Below, in pieces: positions 11,320 to 23,492 of a DNA stretch of 64,000 nucleotides; the first letter of the stretch is position 1; each line of letters begins with the position of its first letter. The notes beneath the pieces were generated by a model, which worked only from the letters and a program-made list of their open reading frames with translations, ran no database searches and was not told the origin of the DNA. The DNA is taken from the NCBI GenBank assembly GCA_949592205.1, contig CATIUR010000001.1:244271250-244335249 (forward strand). Reading direction: 5' to 3'. A program made the position numbers and the translations under genes. The DNA is from Helichrysum umbraculigerum (lineage: Eukaryota; Streptophyta; Magnoliopsida; Asterales; Asteraceae).

Positions 11320-12782
11320 ACCTCAATAATCTGATACACATAGAATCACATATCACGTAGATTCATAATCAATAACACAGACTAAGCAGTCTTATAATCA
11401 ATCTACGTTACTTGTTGTAACCAAATGGTTACAACTAAATCGAAAGGTGAGTTCTAAATCCACTCACCGATACCTTGGTCTTCACAAACTCAGATTCCAA
11501 GTATCACTTATCTTTTGGAGGATCTGAGAATCAAAATCAAATATAAGTTAGTAACAACATTCTTAAAATCATAACTTATATTCGAATATACATATATTGA
11601 TACACACTTTCACACATATATAATAGAAATGATAGGTACACATTTACTAAAAGTATCAATATATGCTCTAATTAAGATCATAGGTTTCAGAAATGGGTAA
11701 TAGTTTAACCAAAAACAAACAACATTTGAAAACCAGGGAATCCGCCCGGATTTGCTTGAATCCGCCCGGATTCTTATGAATCCGCTGGATTCCCAAGCCT
11801 ATTTCATATCCAGTTTTGATCAGAACAATTTTAAACGAATCCGGTCTTGAATCCGGTTGTGAATCCACCGGATTCACTAAAATCTGGTTTCCATCTTTTC
11901 GGGTGAATCTGCCGGATTCAGGGGAATCCGCCGGATTCCCATGTCCTGCGCAGACTTGCAGAACCTGCACTGGCTTTCATTTTCTGCACGAACTAAGACT
12001 TCAAAATCCACATTTACAATTACCAAATCAACATACAGGGACTTTTAGCACTACAACAACATTCTATTGCATCTAATAGCTTCAAGCAATATCAATTATC
12101 ATTAATAATACCCATTTCATACCAAATTGCAAATACCTCATTTGGTTCACTAACCTAATCAAAATCACACTTCAAGAACATCACCACAACTATTCAAACT
12201 ATGAAAATCAGTTCACAATCATGATATAATACTACTAATCATCATATATCATTACTAGTAATCATAATACTCAAATCCTCTATAATTTCATGATTTCATA
12301 CTTAAACTATGATGAACATATAAAACATAAAACACTTACAATTAATATATAAGCAAGATGATGATGATGAAGGAAAGCTAGTTTAACATGATTCAACCTC
12401 AATTCTTGATTCACTGATCTTGTTTGTAATTCTAACTATTTAGGTTGAGTTCTTGAGGTTTAAGCATACAAGTGAAGTTGGTAATTTGGGGAAAATAAAA
12501 GAAGAAGGTCGGCCCTTCTTTTAAACCGACTACATAATACGGGTATTTTATACCCGTCTTTAATCTATTGTCTGGAACCTAAAATCATTTGCGAGAAACT
12601 TATTTTATTGTACCGTTAACTATAGTAAATTAAAACAGGCATTAATTTACTATTCACAATAAGTCCTGAGACCTATTAATCTAAGTTTCACAATTTAACA
12701 ATTAATACCAGGTAATTTCTAAAACAATTAAATAATCAATTAAAATAATAGAAATTACCAGACCGGTACGGAGGATATTACA
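11320..12782 (-). repeat. 5' LTR of element D
   Basis: Matches the left LTR from 11743 onward and extends inward another 0.42 kb with no coding content. The outer end on the - strand is TGTAATATCC. The inner limit is uncertain because the primer-binding site is absent and the junction to reverse transcriptase is a deletion point. Confidence 0.7.
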
Positions 12783-12962
12783 TAAACCCTAACCCCTAAA
12801 CCCCAAACCCTAAACCCTAAACGCTTTATAAAACTCTAAACCCTAAATCATACTAAACCCTAAACCCTAAACCCTGCTAAACCCTAACACTAAACCCTGC
12901 TAAACCCTAACACTAAACCATGCTAAACCCTAACTCTAAACCCTAACCCTAAACCCTAAATC
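12783..12962. repeat. Interstitial telomere-like repeat tract
   Basis: About 180 bp of mostly CCCTAAA units (plant telomere repeat, complement TTTAGGG) with degenerate variants (CCTAACAC, CCTGCTAAA, CCATGCTAAA). It begins at the base after the outer end of element D's 5' LTR, so D inserted at the edge of, or inside, this tract. Confidence 0.9.
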
Positions 12963-13346
12963 AAATGTATAATCAATCACTAACACATGTGTTACTAATA
13001 TGTAAAACCCATTAAAAAAATGAAAAAAAAAAGTTCGTCGGAAGTATGCCTTGATAGACGGCAAATCGAAGAGGATAAAACACTGAAAAATATGGTGCAT
13101 TTTTTATGATTTTTCGACTTGTCGTTTGTGAGATATTTAATTTTTAAAAACGTAGATGAGAGAGAAAAAAGTGACACATTTTTATTCTCTATTGAACTAT
13201 TCTCTATGAACTATTCTCTATGAACATTATATTCTATTAAAGAAATTATAGACATTTTTATAAAATTAAAACAAACTACTGACTACTTACCGTACTAATG
13301 AATAAATAATATGATACACTAAAAGTTCACAATACTGAGCAATGTC
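12963..13346. other. Intergenic, no gene seen
   Basis: AT-rich sequence with short A tracts and a partly repeated stretch (TTCTCTATGAACTATTCTCTATGAAC, about 13190-13230, given here in two overlapping parts). No coding frame or transposon end is recognised before the Harbinger terminus at 13350. Confidence 0.4.
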
Positions 13347-13627
13347 TTAGACCACACCCAACAGTGACTGAAACTGACAGAAACCGACGCGCCACATCAA
13401 CGCCACGTCAGCTTTTTCTCCAAACTGACAGAAACTGACTGACCCGTCCCAACAGTGATCCGTCACTTTGTTTTTACACTTTTCACAACTATTTAATTAA
13501 TTAAACAATACACAATTAATTAAAATTAAAACATTTCTTTCAAATAAAAACATTACAATACTTAAAATAAAACGTTACAATAATTTAAAAATACGTTACA
13601 ATAATTTAAAATAAAACGTTACAATAA

Positions 13628-14016
13628 TTAACGACTACGGTAATTTGGTGGGAGTTGCGAAATGTGGTCGATTAAAGCATTTCGAAGTTTATGATGAACC
13701 TCTCGATCGCGTAATTCCTTATCCATACGCAAATGAGTCTCAACCCTTTCTTGCCACGAACGACTTGGTGGAATATCCGGATATTGCTCCTCCAGTTCAC
13801 ACATATTACAACCATTATCCTCGGTTATCATATTATGTAGAATAACACAAGCATACATGATTCTTGATATTCGGTTGGTGCTATATGGCCGTGCCTGGTT
13901 TTTGATTATTTGCCAACGTCCCTGTAGGATACCGAATGTTCGCTCAATATCCTTTCTTGCAGCTTCTTGGTATCTCTTGAAGCGCTTCTCCTGTTCAGTT
14001 AGTGGATGTTTAAATG
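13628..14016 (-). pseudogene. PIF/Harbinger transposase, C-terminal part
   Basis: On the - strand the frame runs from the element A insertion (14016) to TAA (13628-13630). It contains QEKRFKRYQEAARKDIERTFGILQGRWQII, given here as the AARKDIERTFG block whose Glu is the third catalytic acidic residue of the DDE triad, then the HNMI motif typical of plant Harbinger transposases. The segment is 389 nt. With the 913 nt N-terminal part (40778-41690) it forms 434 codons without a break, so the LTR insertion is the only visible lesion. The AAATG at 14012-14016 is the target duplication. Confidence 0.9.
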
Positions 14017-17000
14017 TGTAACACCCCCAAATTTAATGATTTGCGGAAGCGAGTTTTGGGTGATACTAATCCGGTAATCACAGCATAAGATACATAATGA
14101 ACGACTCTAAATGAGACGTTTGAAAATAGTTATACATTTCTAAAATTAAAGTGTTTACAAGTTGCGAGTTTGCATAAAAGTAATATTACATCCTGCTAGT
14201 ACTGAAGTAAATGCAATAAATGTCCTGATTGTTGAAAACATGCGACTCGAGCTAGAATCCTGTAGACCAATCCTACTACAGCAGTGTACCTGAGAATGCA
14301 CACTAAAAGGTCAGCTGGAAAGCTGGTGAGTTCATAAGTAATTTGTAATAACAAGTAGTTCAAGAAATATGTATTTCATTCAGAAATGTAAGTCAAGTTC
14401 AACTGTTTAAATAGTAATGATTACCCCTCGAGGTAATTGTGAGAAATTTATGGTAAGCAGGTGAACCTAATCAATAGGTTTCTAGTCAAGGAAAGGGAAC
14501 TAATTCCCAGTGGTAATGTTATCAGGTAAGTTATTGCCACCTGGCAATATGTATACGGGTGTAGCGTAAGATGACTAACTGTCATGCTACTGGTCGAAAG
14601 AGGTCAAACGGGAAAAATCCGTAGACAGACTGTATTGCTCCCCGGCAATATGGTATAGTTAATTCATATAGTTCCAAGTATTGGTACTACTGGTACTAGT
14701 GAGTCACAATGCCACCTGGCATCAAAGGTTGCACCCCGGCAATACGGTACAGATAATTCGTACGGTTTTCAAGTATTTGTACTACGGTTACTAGTAAGTC
14801 ACAATGCCACCCGGCATGAAAGGTTGCACCCCGGCAATATGGTCAAGTTATTTATTTTGGAAACGTGTCATATCGGTACGGTTTGTAAGTACGGTCAAGT
14901 GAGCAAAAGCTCGTAATTTCCTGAGTCTCCGACTCGTAAATATCTAGTAATCACCTACAGTGATGGTAATGGGTATCCCCCAAAGGAAATGTCAAGTTTT
15001 GTCCCGCAGGACCACATTTAAGTAAATTAACCAGTTATCGAGCCAACGACCCCGACCGTAATAATTCGTAGGTCCGTTGCTGAAAGTAAGTAAAGCATAA
15101 GTCCATATGCTGAAATGAGTAACCGTGCAGTCCCGCAGAACTACGATAGAGCATGAATCCACATGTTGAGCCAACGACCCCGACCGTAATAATTCGTAGG
15201 TCCGTTGGTGAAAGTAAGTAAAGCATAAATCCATATGCTGAGTATGAGCATCCAGCTCGTAAGTAAGTTGTACCACCCACCGTGGTATCGTGAGCAATCC
15301 AGCTCGCAAGTAAGTTGTACCACCCACCGTGGTATCGTGAGCTCATTTGTAAATCCGTAATACCAATCATATTGGTATCGTTTTTGTACCACCCACCGTG
15401 GCATCGTTTTGCTTCACATATAGTGACAGCGTCCGTTATTCTCCCGCAGGAAATGTAAGTAATCGTTTTGGCAGTACACGACATGCCCGTAAGTTTAGCC
15501 CAAGGCTAGTAAAGTGTTACAGGCACTCAACAGTACCTCAAGTTGTACGTAATTCACAGTAGTAAATCTTACTAAGAACAGTAGGAATGTCACCTAGGTA
15601 TAGGGGAAAATCGTAATCGTTTATTAGGTACGTATCTACGTCACCTAGTTTGTCTGAAGTAAGGTGTAAAGTCTAAGTACGTTATCACGTCACTTAACCG
15701 GAGGGAAGTACTTATAGTACTTAGTTAAAGTCATCCGTAGTTCGTAAAGATAGTCATCGCTAAACTAGCGAGTCGGTGCCTCTAGTTGGTATTCACAAGT
15801 CCATTAGTCATTACTAGTACTTAGCAAGTCACTGATGTAGTGAGGCGGTTACTCCCTAGATATCATATGTAATATAATTCTAGGTGTTTCTAAAACGGTC
15901 ATACTTAATATCTCTAAGTATAGTTAAGTGGTTCGTAGCTATCATAATCTAACACCGTTACCATAAACTATTGTAAAACGTTTGTAAAGATGTAAAGATT
16001 TGAACAGTTGAAGGTAGTAAAAACAGGAGTATGCATTCCCACCCCGAAATCAGTTGGAAAACAGTAAAAGAGTGGGGTTATGAACTCACCTGAGAAGTTA
16101 GCGTCCTAGTGTAACGAGTCGTGCCAAGTATAATCTCCTAGTGTCCTAAACACGAGAGATTTCGTATGTTCGTAAGTGTGGTTCGTTGTGGATGGTTCGT
16201 AATAATAATTCATATTATTATTAGGTTTGAGCTTTCGTATACTTTATAAAGTATATTTGTTTTGGAGTACAAGTCGTATCGTATTTAAATTGTCTTTTGA
16301 AAGCGTTTCTCGACACTTAGTAAAATGTGGTTGTTTTCTGTTTTCTGCGACATAACATGCGACACAAAAGTTGGTTATGCGACACAAGGGTTGTGTCGCA
16401 TAGAGTGCGACACAAGAGCTATGCGACACAGTGGTTGTGTCGCAAAAGCTTGCGATGCTAAATCAATAGCGACATAAGGGTTGTGTCGCATGGGATCTGC
16501 GACACAAGGTGCGACATAGCGTACGACATAAGATACGACACAAAATACGACACAATTGGATTTATGCGACATAGTATGCGACACAAGGCTTGTGTCGCAT
16601 TGATGAACACCAGCCCAGAAAGATACGGCTGTCGCGTTTTTTCGGCCAAAATCACAAATCAAACGCATTTTCGAGCTGTAAAATCATGTTTTCTTTGTTG
16701 TTTAGGTTATAACTAAGTTGTGTAAACATTATTACACCCAAACATTACACCAAAATGATTATATCTAAAAATTTAGGAATTTCTTACAATTGCAAATTGA
16801 GGCCAAACGAGGAAGAAAACGAGGGTGTCGCCTTTGTTAATGTTGTTCCTCACTTGGTGGTGATTCCGAAAAAGTATGTTGATGGTGGTGGTGGTGGCGT
16901 TTGGCGGTGGTGGTGGTGATTGGTGGTGGTTATTTTGAGAGAGAAATGGGGGAGGTGAAAAAGAAGAAGATGATGAAATGAGGTGAAAATGGGAAGGGAG

Positions 17001-17234
17001 TTGGGTTTTGTCCAACACAGATCCCTAGTGCGCGGACTGTGGTCTCCAACCACAGTACAAGATACCCGTGTTTTATTTGTTCAGTCATAATATAAAATAA
17101 AATCTTATTTATATTATTTTAAAATGTTTTCTAACGAAAGTATTTTATAAAAATACTAATTGGGAATAAAAGTTAAATCGTTTATTTGAAGTTTAAATTC
17201 GGCGCGAAAATTGACTTTTTGATGAGGTGTTACA
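14017..17234 (-). repeat. 3' LTR of element A (3218 bp)
   Basis: Starts TGTAACACCCCCAAATTT and ends GGTGTTACA on the + strand. It carries many short hairpins between about 14400 and 15450, and a GCGAC-core dyad cluster at about 16370-16600. It has two copies of a 46-bp unit containing TACCACC...GGTGGTA-type palindromes, where the 5' LTR has three. Short reading frames here follow the palindromes and are not counted as genes. Confidence 0.93.
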
Positions 17235-17840
17235 TTCTCCCCCTGTTAAGAGAATTTCGTCCCGAAATTTAAAGTGATGTCGTGGTCGTGTGGGGTCTGG
17301 GGAGCAATGTACGTATGAGGAATTTATCGAGTATGTATTAGACATATCATGTCTTATAACGGGGTTGAAGGGCAGTCAATGCATGACTGTGTCGCGGTTT
17401 ATCGTTGTAGTCACATTCTGACTACGTGGCTTACATGTTTAAGTTGTGGTTACTAGGGAACCGTTTACCTTGTAGTCCATTCGGGACTAGATGGTTGTCA
17501 CAACGTGACCGTTCGGTGAGTTGTCCTATCAGGACCAGATGATTGGTAAACGTTCAGTCTGTTTAGTCCGCTGAAAGCATGCGTTAAGTTTTACGGGGGC
17601 CCAAGTCAACTAGCCCAATGATGCACTTGGCATTAAGTAGGGTAAAAGATATGTTAATGAGTAAAAGTACCGTTCAGTGTAACTAGAATTGAGAAGTTTT
17701 GTTTCGAGGGAAGGTGCACCTACGTTATTGTTGAAAATTCGTTCAGTCGGATAGTCTGCTGAAAGCAAACTCTAGCTTTCACGTTTAGCTTAATTGATAT
17801 TATTTTGGAATCGACATTCCCGTTGATCGAAACGTTGTGT
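17235..17840 (-). other. 3' untranslated region and polypurine tract of element A
   Basis: The polypurine tract on the - strand is CTCTTAACAGGGGGAGAA, adjacent to the LTR. The rest, up to the gag stop at 17841, is non-coding. It contains closely spaced hairpins, for example TAGTCA/TGACTA (17408-17424), AGTCC/GGACT (17474-17488), GTCAC/GTGAC (17497-17509) and GTCCT/AGGAC (17523-17535). There is no trace of integrase or RT, although the bases next to the tract (ATTTCGTCCCGAAAT) resemble the pol end of autonomous relatives. Confidence 0.7.
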
Positions 17841-18154
17841 TTAATTTGAAGGTTTAGTATCGAATAGGGACATACCCGTGATATTGCTGCGGTTTTGTCC
17901 GGTCCCTCCGGAGCTGATCATGAGGATTTTTCGTTTCCGATTTGGGCAATCTTTCTTGAAATGTCCAGGAGTGTTGCATTTGAAACACGTTTGTTGTCCG
18001 TTGGGATTTGCAGGAACTCTACAGTCCCAGATTTGGTGTCCGAATCGTTGGCATCTCTCGCAAGGTGAGCCACAAGGGCCAGAGTGGTGACGTTTACAGT
18101 TGTGACAGAAGGGTTTATCCCCCGCATAGCCCCGCTTTCCTTTGTATTCAGAAG
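17841..18154 (-). pseudogene. Gag C-terminal part of element A (zinc knuckles)
   Basis: On the - strand the frame enters from the B insertion at 18154 and ends TAA at 17841-17843. It encodes cysteine/histidine knuckles: CHNCKRHHSGPC, CERCQRFGHQIWDC (CX2CX4HX4C) and CFKCNTPGHFKKDC (CX2CX4HX4C). The gag N-terminal part at 35382-36132 joins in frame (751 + 314 nt = 355 codons with stop), so B inserted into an intact gag. Gag would coat element RNA in virus-like particles. The protein stops soon after the last knuckle with no protease. Confidence 0.9.
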
Positions 18155-19865
18155 TGTCACACCCCCAAATTCCATAATTGTGTTTATTTAAATGTTTAGC
18201 GGAAGCAAGTTATAATTTAGCGGAATCATCTTGTTTAAACTGTTTAACAACGGGGTGATGACGTATCAATTGTGCATTCATTGTATCAGAGCATATGATC
18301 ATACTGAACATAATATATTAAGGATGCCAGTTTAAACGGTTGTTACAAAAGTAGTACGACTATGTAAGTCGTACAGTAATAATAAAGTTTAAAACATTTA
18401 AGTTTTACAATACATATGTTAAGATAAGATTTCATGAGTATAACTGCAATGTCTGCAGTAATACAGAGGAAATCCTCAAAAGCTGTCCCAAAATAATGGC
18501 ATCCTAAGTAGTCCAGGGTTGTCCATCCTGAATGCATGCGATCCTTACTTACATGGCTAATTTCCTGTAAAACATAGAAAGAAAGTCGTCAACAAATATG
18601 TTGAGTGAATTCACAGGTTTTGTATAAATATGTGGTATGTTAAACCATTTATGTTTAAATTATTGAAATGTTATTCAATAAATAAAGGTTTGCAGGTTTT
18701 GCAAATTATAAGATGATAGGGATAGTTACCCTAAAATATAGTTTTATGTGGGTTGTTACCCAAATCATATGTCTGGTTGTTTACCAGAATATAAATATAA
18801 TCAGTACGTATACTGAAATAAAGCAGTTGTAGGATATGTTCATCCTAAATAATAAGTGTGGGAATGCTTAGACTATAATCCCCTGAAAGGTGAGCTAAAC
18901 CTCGCAGGTTAAAGTAACGCGACCTAACCCTATAACCAAACCACAACCAAAACTTATGTTTCTTGCCTGAAGGACAGTTAAGTATACGCTCCATCCACAG
19001 GAGGGTCGTCACGGCAATAGTACTATTCGTATACTCAGTGGCTAGAGTCACCTAGCTAATGGTTATAGTCTGCATGACATAAGGTCTTTCATGCACACAT
19101 CTCAAGTCTGGTCCGTACTAGGATACAGTGTCTAATTCCCAAAACAGTTGTGAAAATGTTATTTCATATCAAACAGTTGTATAAAGCAATAAAGCATTTA
19201 TATAATTTGCTGCATGTGTTGGCATGCAGTTTCTATGTTTACACCCCTATGTTTAAAAGCATAAAACATTTGCAAAGTAGGGGATGTGAACTCACAGTAG
19301 TTTGCTCGGTGTGAATGCTAGCAGCTGACAGATTTGCCCAAGGTGTGTTAACCTATATACAAAATGTATTAACATAAGTATGTTTGATTTGTTTAATCAA
19401 TTTGTGTTAACGGTTTGTTTGTTTGAAGAAACGGTTGATTTCTTATCAATATAAGTTGTTAACTTTGTTAGTGACACATCGTTGAAATATTGTTATTATT
19501 CCTCAGTCGTACACTTGTAAGTATACAAACCAATATGTAATTGTCTATTTAACGGAAGGTCGTTTTGTTTCATTTGTACATATACTTTTCTTACAGTTGT
19601 ACGTATGTTATTCCAAAATCATTGTAAGTACACATATTTGTTTTATAAATGTATACTTAAGTAATATACTTGTTGTATATCATTAGATTATACGTTGGTT
19701 AAACGTGAAGTTTATTGTGTATATATATATTTGTGAATATATATTCCTTAAGTGTCGTATATATTTATTTAATCAATACGTTGTTCTCGTATATTAAAAT
19801 ATATATAAGTTTCCATTTGTTTAAGAAAACATATACGTTTGTGTCTATATATATTGTGTGTTCTC

Positions 19866-19867
<2 letters not shown>

Positions 19868-19953
<86 letters not shown>
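19868..19953. repeat. (AT)n microsatellite in B 3' LTR
   Basis: About 85 bp of pure AT dinucleotides. The allelic partner in the 5' LTR is at about 33290-33381 and is slightly longer, so slippage has occurred since insertion. Confidence 0.95.
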
Positions 19954-19956
<3 letters not shown>

Positions 19957-20466
19957 AATACGTCGTTTCGTATTTTAAAAAGGTTGCAAGTTTTATTTGT
20001 TTTAAAACTTAGATTGTTTTTATAAAACGAATGTCATTTGTTTTTAATATCCCTACGTTTGTTTAGTAAGTCTTGAATATCCCGATAATATAATCGTATT
20101 CAAATTGTATAGTTCATAAAGTTCATATATATATAGGTCATATATCGTTTGTTCGTACGAATTAAATAAGTCCAATGTCCGTATTCATAGTTTGTCTCGG
20201 TTTATAGTGTCATTTAACAATTTATCAAGTCTCGTATACGTCTTGCACAAATAATATCGTTAACGGAAACGTTTTGTGTTTTAAAATAAAAGTCAAGTGT
20301 TTTATAGTTTGTTGGGCTCGGCCCGATTCGTTGGCCCACTGATAATAATGTAACTCGTTTGGCCCGTTAACTCGTTTATATAACCCATTTATTTAATCAT
20401 TGGTTTAACCCATTACTTTGGCCCAAAAGACCACCGGCCCAGCCTGAAGCCCAGCCCAGTATGTGA

Positions 20467-20763
20467 ATCCGCCGGATTGTATTTGAATCTGCCGGATTCT
20501 CGTTAATAGAGAAGGTGTTGCCGGATCTTCAGGTCAAACCGCCGGGTCGGGTCAAAATTAAGTGAATCCGCCGGATTTAGTTGAATCCGCCGGATTCTTT
20601 TGTGTTCACAAAACGTTCATGTGAAGCTTTGGGAATCCGCCGGATTTAGGTGAATCCGCCGGATTCGATCGTGTCTTTTACTCGTTCACAAATGTTTAAC
20701 CGATTACGGGGTGTGCGAGTTTCGTAGGGGAATCCGCCGGATTCTACATGAATCCGCCGGATT
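20467..20763. repeat. Cluster of GAATCCG-C-CGGATTC dyads in B 3' LTR
   Basis: Eight copies or near-copies of a 15-bp dyad (arms GAATCCG and CGGATTC, centre C) within 300 bp, mirrored at 33897-34196 in the other LTR, where the copies are better preserved. It sits in the probable U3, so it could be an array of binding sites. That role is inference. Confidence 0.85.
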
Positions 20764-22388
20764 CATGTTATTTCCAGAGTCTGTTCGAACAGGGCAAAAC
20801 ACATACACTATCTTTTGGTTCCAAATCGTTTTTACCATGTTACCAATAGTTTATAATGATGTAATATAACGTTTTTATCATCCTAACATTATATTTTAAC
20901 AAGTTTACACCTTTTAATTTTTGATTTATAGTTTTGATTTTTATAAACCATTTTCAAGAATAATCACCTATAATCATCATATTGTTGTTATATATACAGA
21001 TTGTGATAGATATACATGTTATATAACGAGATTGAAGTGTAGAAATCAAAGGAAATGAGTTTCCTTACAATGAGGTGAGGATGATGATGGTACCGAATGA
21101 TGATGATGATGAACGGATGATGAAGATGATGATGGATATGTTGTTGCTTCTTCCTTGTTGTTGTTGCCTCTGTGATCTTTACTTAGTGAAAAAGGAAGAA
21201 AGAAAATGATAGATGGTAGGTGTTTGTGTGATTACAGAAAGAAAATGGGAGGGAGCAAAGAGATCAACGAGTATGGTTTTAAAATGAACTGTCTGCTCAA
21301 TTATTTGAGTTAGGTGCCAATTTTTGGCACCTCAATTTCGAGTACGGGTATAATTTTAGCAATATAAAAATAAACATTTTACATTTTTATTTTGTAGGTG
21401 TTCTACTGGTTCGTAATTTATGATTAGAATAATGAGGTTATCATTATTTTAAAATGTTGTACAAATGTGTACATTTTACTGCGCGCAGTTAATTGAGCGC
21501 CAAATTTCAGTAAATTTAGGATTTCATATTTTGAAGTAATGTTCTAACTTCTTCCAAATGAATGAGAAAATTTGCACTTTTATGATTTGACGTCGTATGC
21601 GCGTTTTAGAATTATTTCTGTTCGTTTTATATTACGTTTTATGTTAAACGTATATTTAGACCTTTATATCTACATGTTATAGATATGTAAATACTCGTAA
21701 TTAATAATTATATTATTAATTATTTTTGTATCACAAAACTTTTGTCATTTATTTTTGTCGAGTTCGTTCTGATATATTTGTACGCGATTATAATTAATCA
21801 CATATTTTGTAATACTTTTTGTTTAAAAGTACGGGCTTGCTAGGCTTACATTGTAACACCCCCAAATTTGTTTAGCGGAAGCGTTTAGTTTAAGTACTGG
21901 GGTGTCACAATAATAACGCGTGCATACGTATCAGAGCTTATGATTACAACAGAACATAATATATTAAGATGCCAAAATGTTAATTACAAGATTTACGATT
22001 CATCGAATCGTACAAGTTAAAAGTAATAAGTATACAAAAGTGGATTTCTAGAATATAACAAAATAGTTTCAGTTATACTGGAGAAATCCATATGTTTTTC
22101 CAAAAATGTTGGCATCCTAAAGCTTCACGGGTCGCCTAATTCTCCATGTGTTGGCGATTCTTACATGCGCAGCTAATTCCCTGAAAAACATAGTAAAAGT
22201 CAACAACTAGGTTGAGTGAATCCACAGGTTTAATGTTGTATGTTGTTGTTTGAAGTTTTGTAGTCATAGTTGTTGAACCAAATACGTTCATAAATAGTAA
22301 TTGCCATAATAGTCGAGTAATGTTTAGTGGAACGTCATCCAAGGTATAAGTTTAGTGGGTTATTCGCCCAAAAGTTTCGTTCTTTGTC

Positions 22389-22690
22389 GGGACGTTACCC
22401 AAAATGCGGTTCATGTGGGATGTTGCCCAAAAATAGTTGCGTTGGGACGTTACCCAAATTATGTGTTTGAAAACGTGTTGCTGGTTGTTCCCCAGTAGTT
22501 TTAAAGTTTGAGTCGGTCGTTCTCCGACTAGTTACCAAATGTACCGGTCGTTCTCCAGTAAGATACCAAGTTAGCACCGGTCGTTCTCCGGCGAGATACA
22601 CTGTTAGTACCGGTCGTTCTCCGGTAAGATACCATGTTAGTGTCGGTCGTTCTCCGACAAGTTACCAATATGTACCGGTCGTTCTCCGGT
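22389..22690 (-). repeat. Hairpin array with constant loop and covarying stems in solo LTR C
   Basis: Ten hairpins lie in 300 bp. Six share the loop TCGTTCT, with stems GTCGG/CCGAC (22511-22529, 22642-22658), ACCGG/CCGGT (22609-22625, 22674-22690), ACCGG/CCAGT (22543-22559) and ACCGG/CCGGC (22576-22592), at 32-33 bp spacing. Earlier ones are GGG/CCC with loop ACGTTA or ATGTTG (22389-22400, 22416-22429, 22442-22457) and CTGG/CCAG (22481-22494). Confidence 0.88.
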
Positions 22691-23343
22691 AAGATACCAA
22701 AATAGTTTCACATAGTGATAATAGTTTTTGTATGGAATACCAATTCGTACGGACAGTTGTAGTAGTTGACCGTAGTTATAAGCAGTTTTGTATAAGTGTA
22801 CCAAAGGTAGTTATATGATAGCTTGTATAACAGTTTAACAGTTCAAGTACTCTAATTGTTCGAGTAAACAGTATGATAAATAATCATATAGTAAAAGCAG
22901 TTATGGCAATCAGTAAATCAGTAAAGCATTTGACTATGTTTTCCACCCCAAAAGTAGTTAAAAACAGTAAAAGTAGGGGCTGTGAACTCACCTGTTGAGT
23001 TTAAGTAGTTGTGCGAGTGCTAGCAAACCTAAGCCCAAGTACAGTCTGAAATCTCCTAACGTCCTAAACGTACGAGATTTAATAAGTATGTGGATGTCTA
23101 AACTAATCATCCATGCTAGTGTTTGTACAATCAAGCCACGTCCAAATCGTTCGTTTAAATGTTTACGTTGCATTTCGATGTTTGTGAAAATGTATACGAC
23201 TCGTTGGTGATGTTTTGAAACAATAGTTCAAAAATGTTATTATCTCGTTTGCTACAGTACTGCTACAGTAAAATTTGACTTTTCTACAGTAACTTTGACT
23301 TTTTAAAGTGTGTTTTTAGGGTTCTGACTTGTGCGACGTAAGG

Positions 23344-23492
23344 TGCGACGTACGGGTCTACGTCGCATTCAGGTTTTTGCGACGTCAAGGGTTGCGTCGC
23401 ATAGGCGACGTTCGCAATTTAATGCGACGGAATGGGTTGCGTCGCTATCTGCGACGTGGGGATGATTATGCGACGTAAAGGCCTACGTCGCA
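23344..23492. repeat. GCGAC-core dyad cluster in solo LTR C
   Basis: Four dyads: TGCGACGTA/TACGTCGCA (23344-23367), TGCGAC/GTCGCA around CAAGGGTTG (23379-23401), GCGAC/GTCGC (23424-23445) and TGCGACGTA/TACGTCGCA (23469-23492). The position within the LTR corresponds to the GCGACACAA cluster of element A. Confidence 0.88.

Larger units (their letters stand above)
7679..12782 (-). mobile_element. Ty3/gypsy retrotransposon D, internally deleted
   Basis: Two long direct repeats (7679-8717 and about 11320-12782) flank a broken pol on the - strand. The inner left junction has a polypurine tract (CTCTCCCCCTTAAG on the + strand, 8720-8733). There is no gag, protease or primer-binding site. The reverse transcriptase starts abruptly at its YRELNK motif next to LTR-like sequence, so the 5' internal part is deleted. 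The outer right end (TGTAATATCC on the - strand) abuts telomere-like repeats. The left LTR lacks about 0.42 kb relative to the right one, which is explained if the copia element inserted into it. Confidence 0.8.

Noticed and set aside
14992..15484. Overlapping - strand ORFs of 87-149 codons in the A 3' LTR (and copies at 38488-39027)
   Set aside because: They overlap in several frames, consist of repeated Cys/Tyr/Leu-rich phrases produced by the palindromic repeats, and lie in non-coding LTR.
16773..17053. Pro/Ser/His-rich - strand ORFs at the end of the A LTR
   Set aside because: Low-complexity translation of GGTGGT repeats near the LTR end, in more than one frame.
19715..19978. ORFs through (AT)n tracts (also 33137-33406 and 42985-43176)
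   Set aside because: Tyr-Ile repeats are translation of microsatellites, not proteins.
22500..22690. CRISPR-like regular repeat spacing
   Set aside because: The repeats are imperfect hairpins in a plant LTR flanked by a target duplication, spacers are only about 15 bp, and there are no cas genes.
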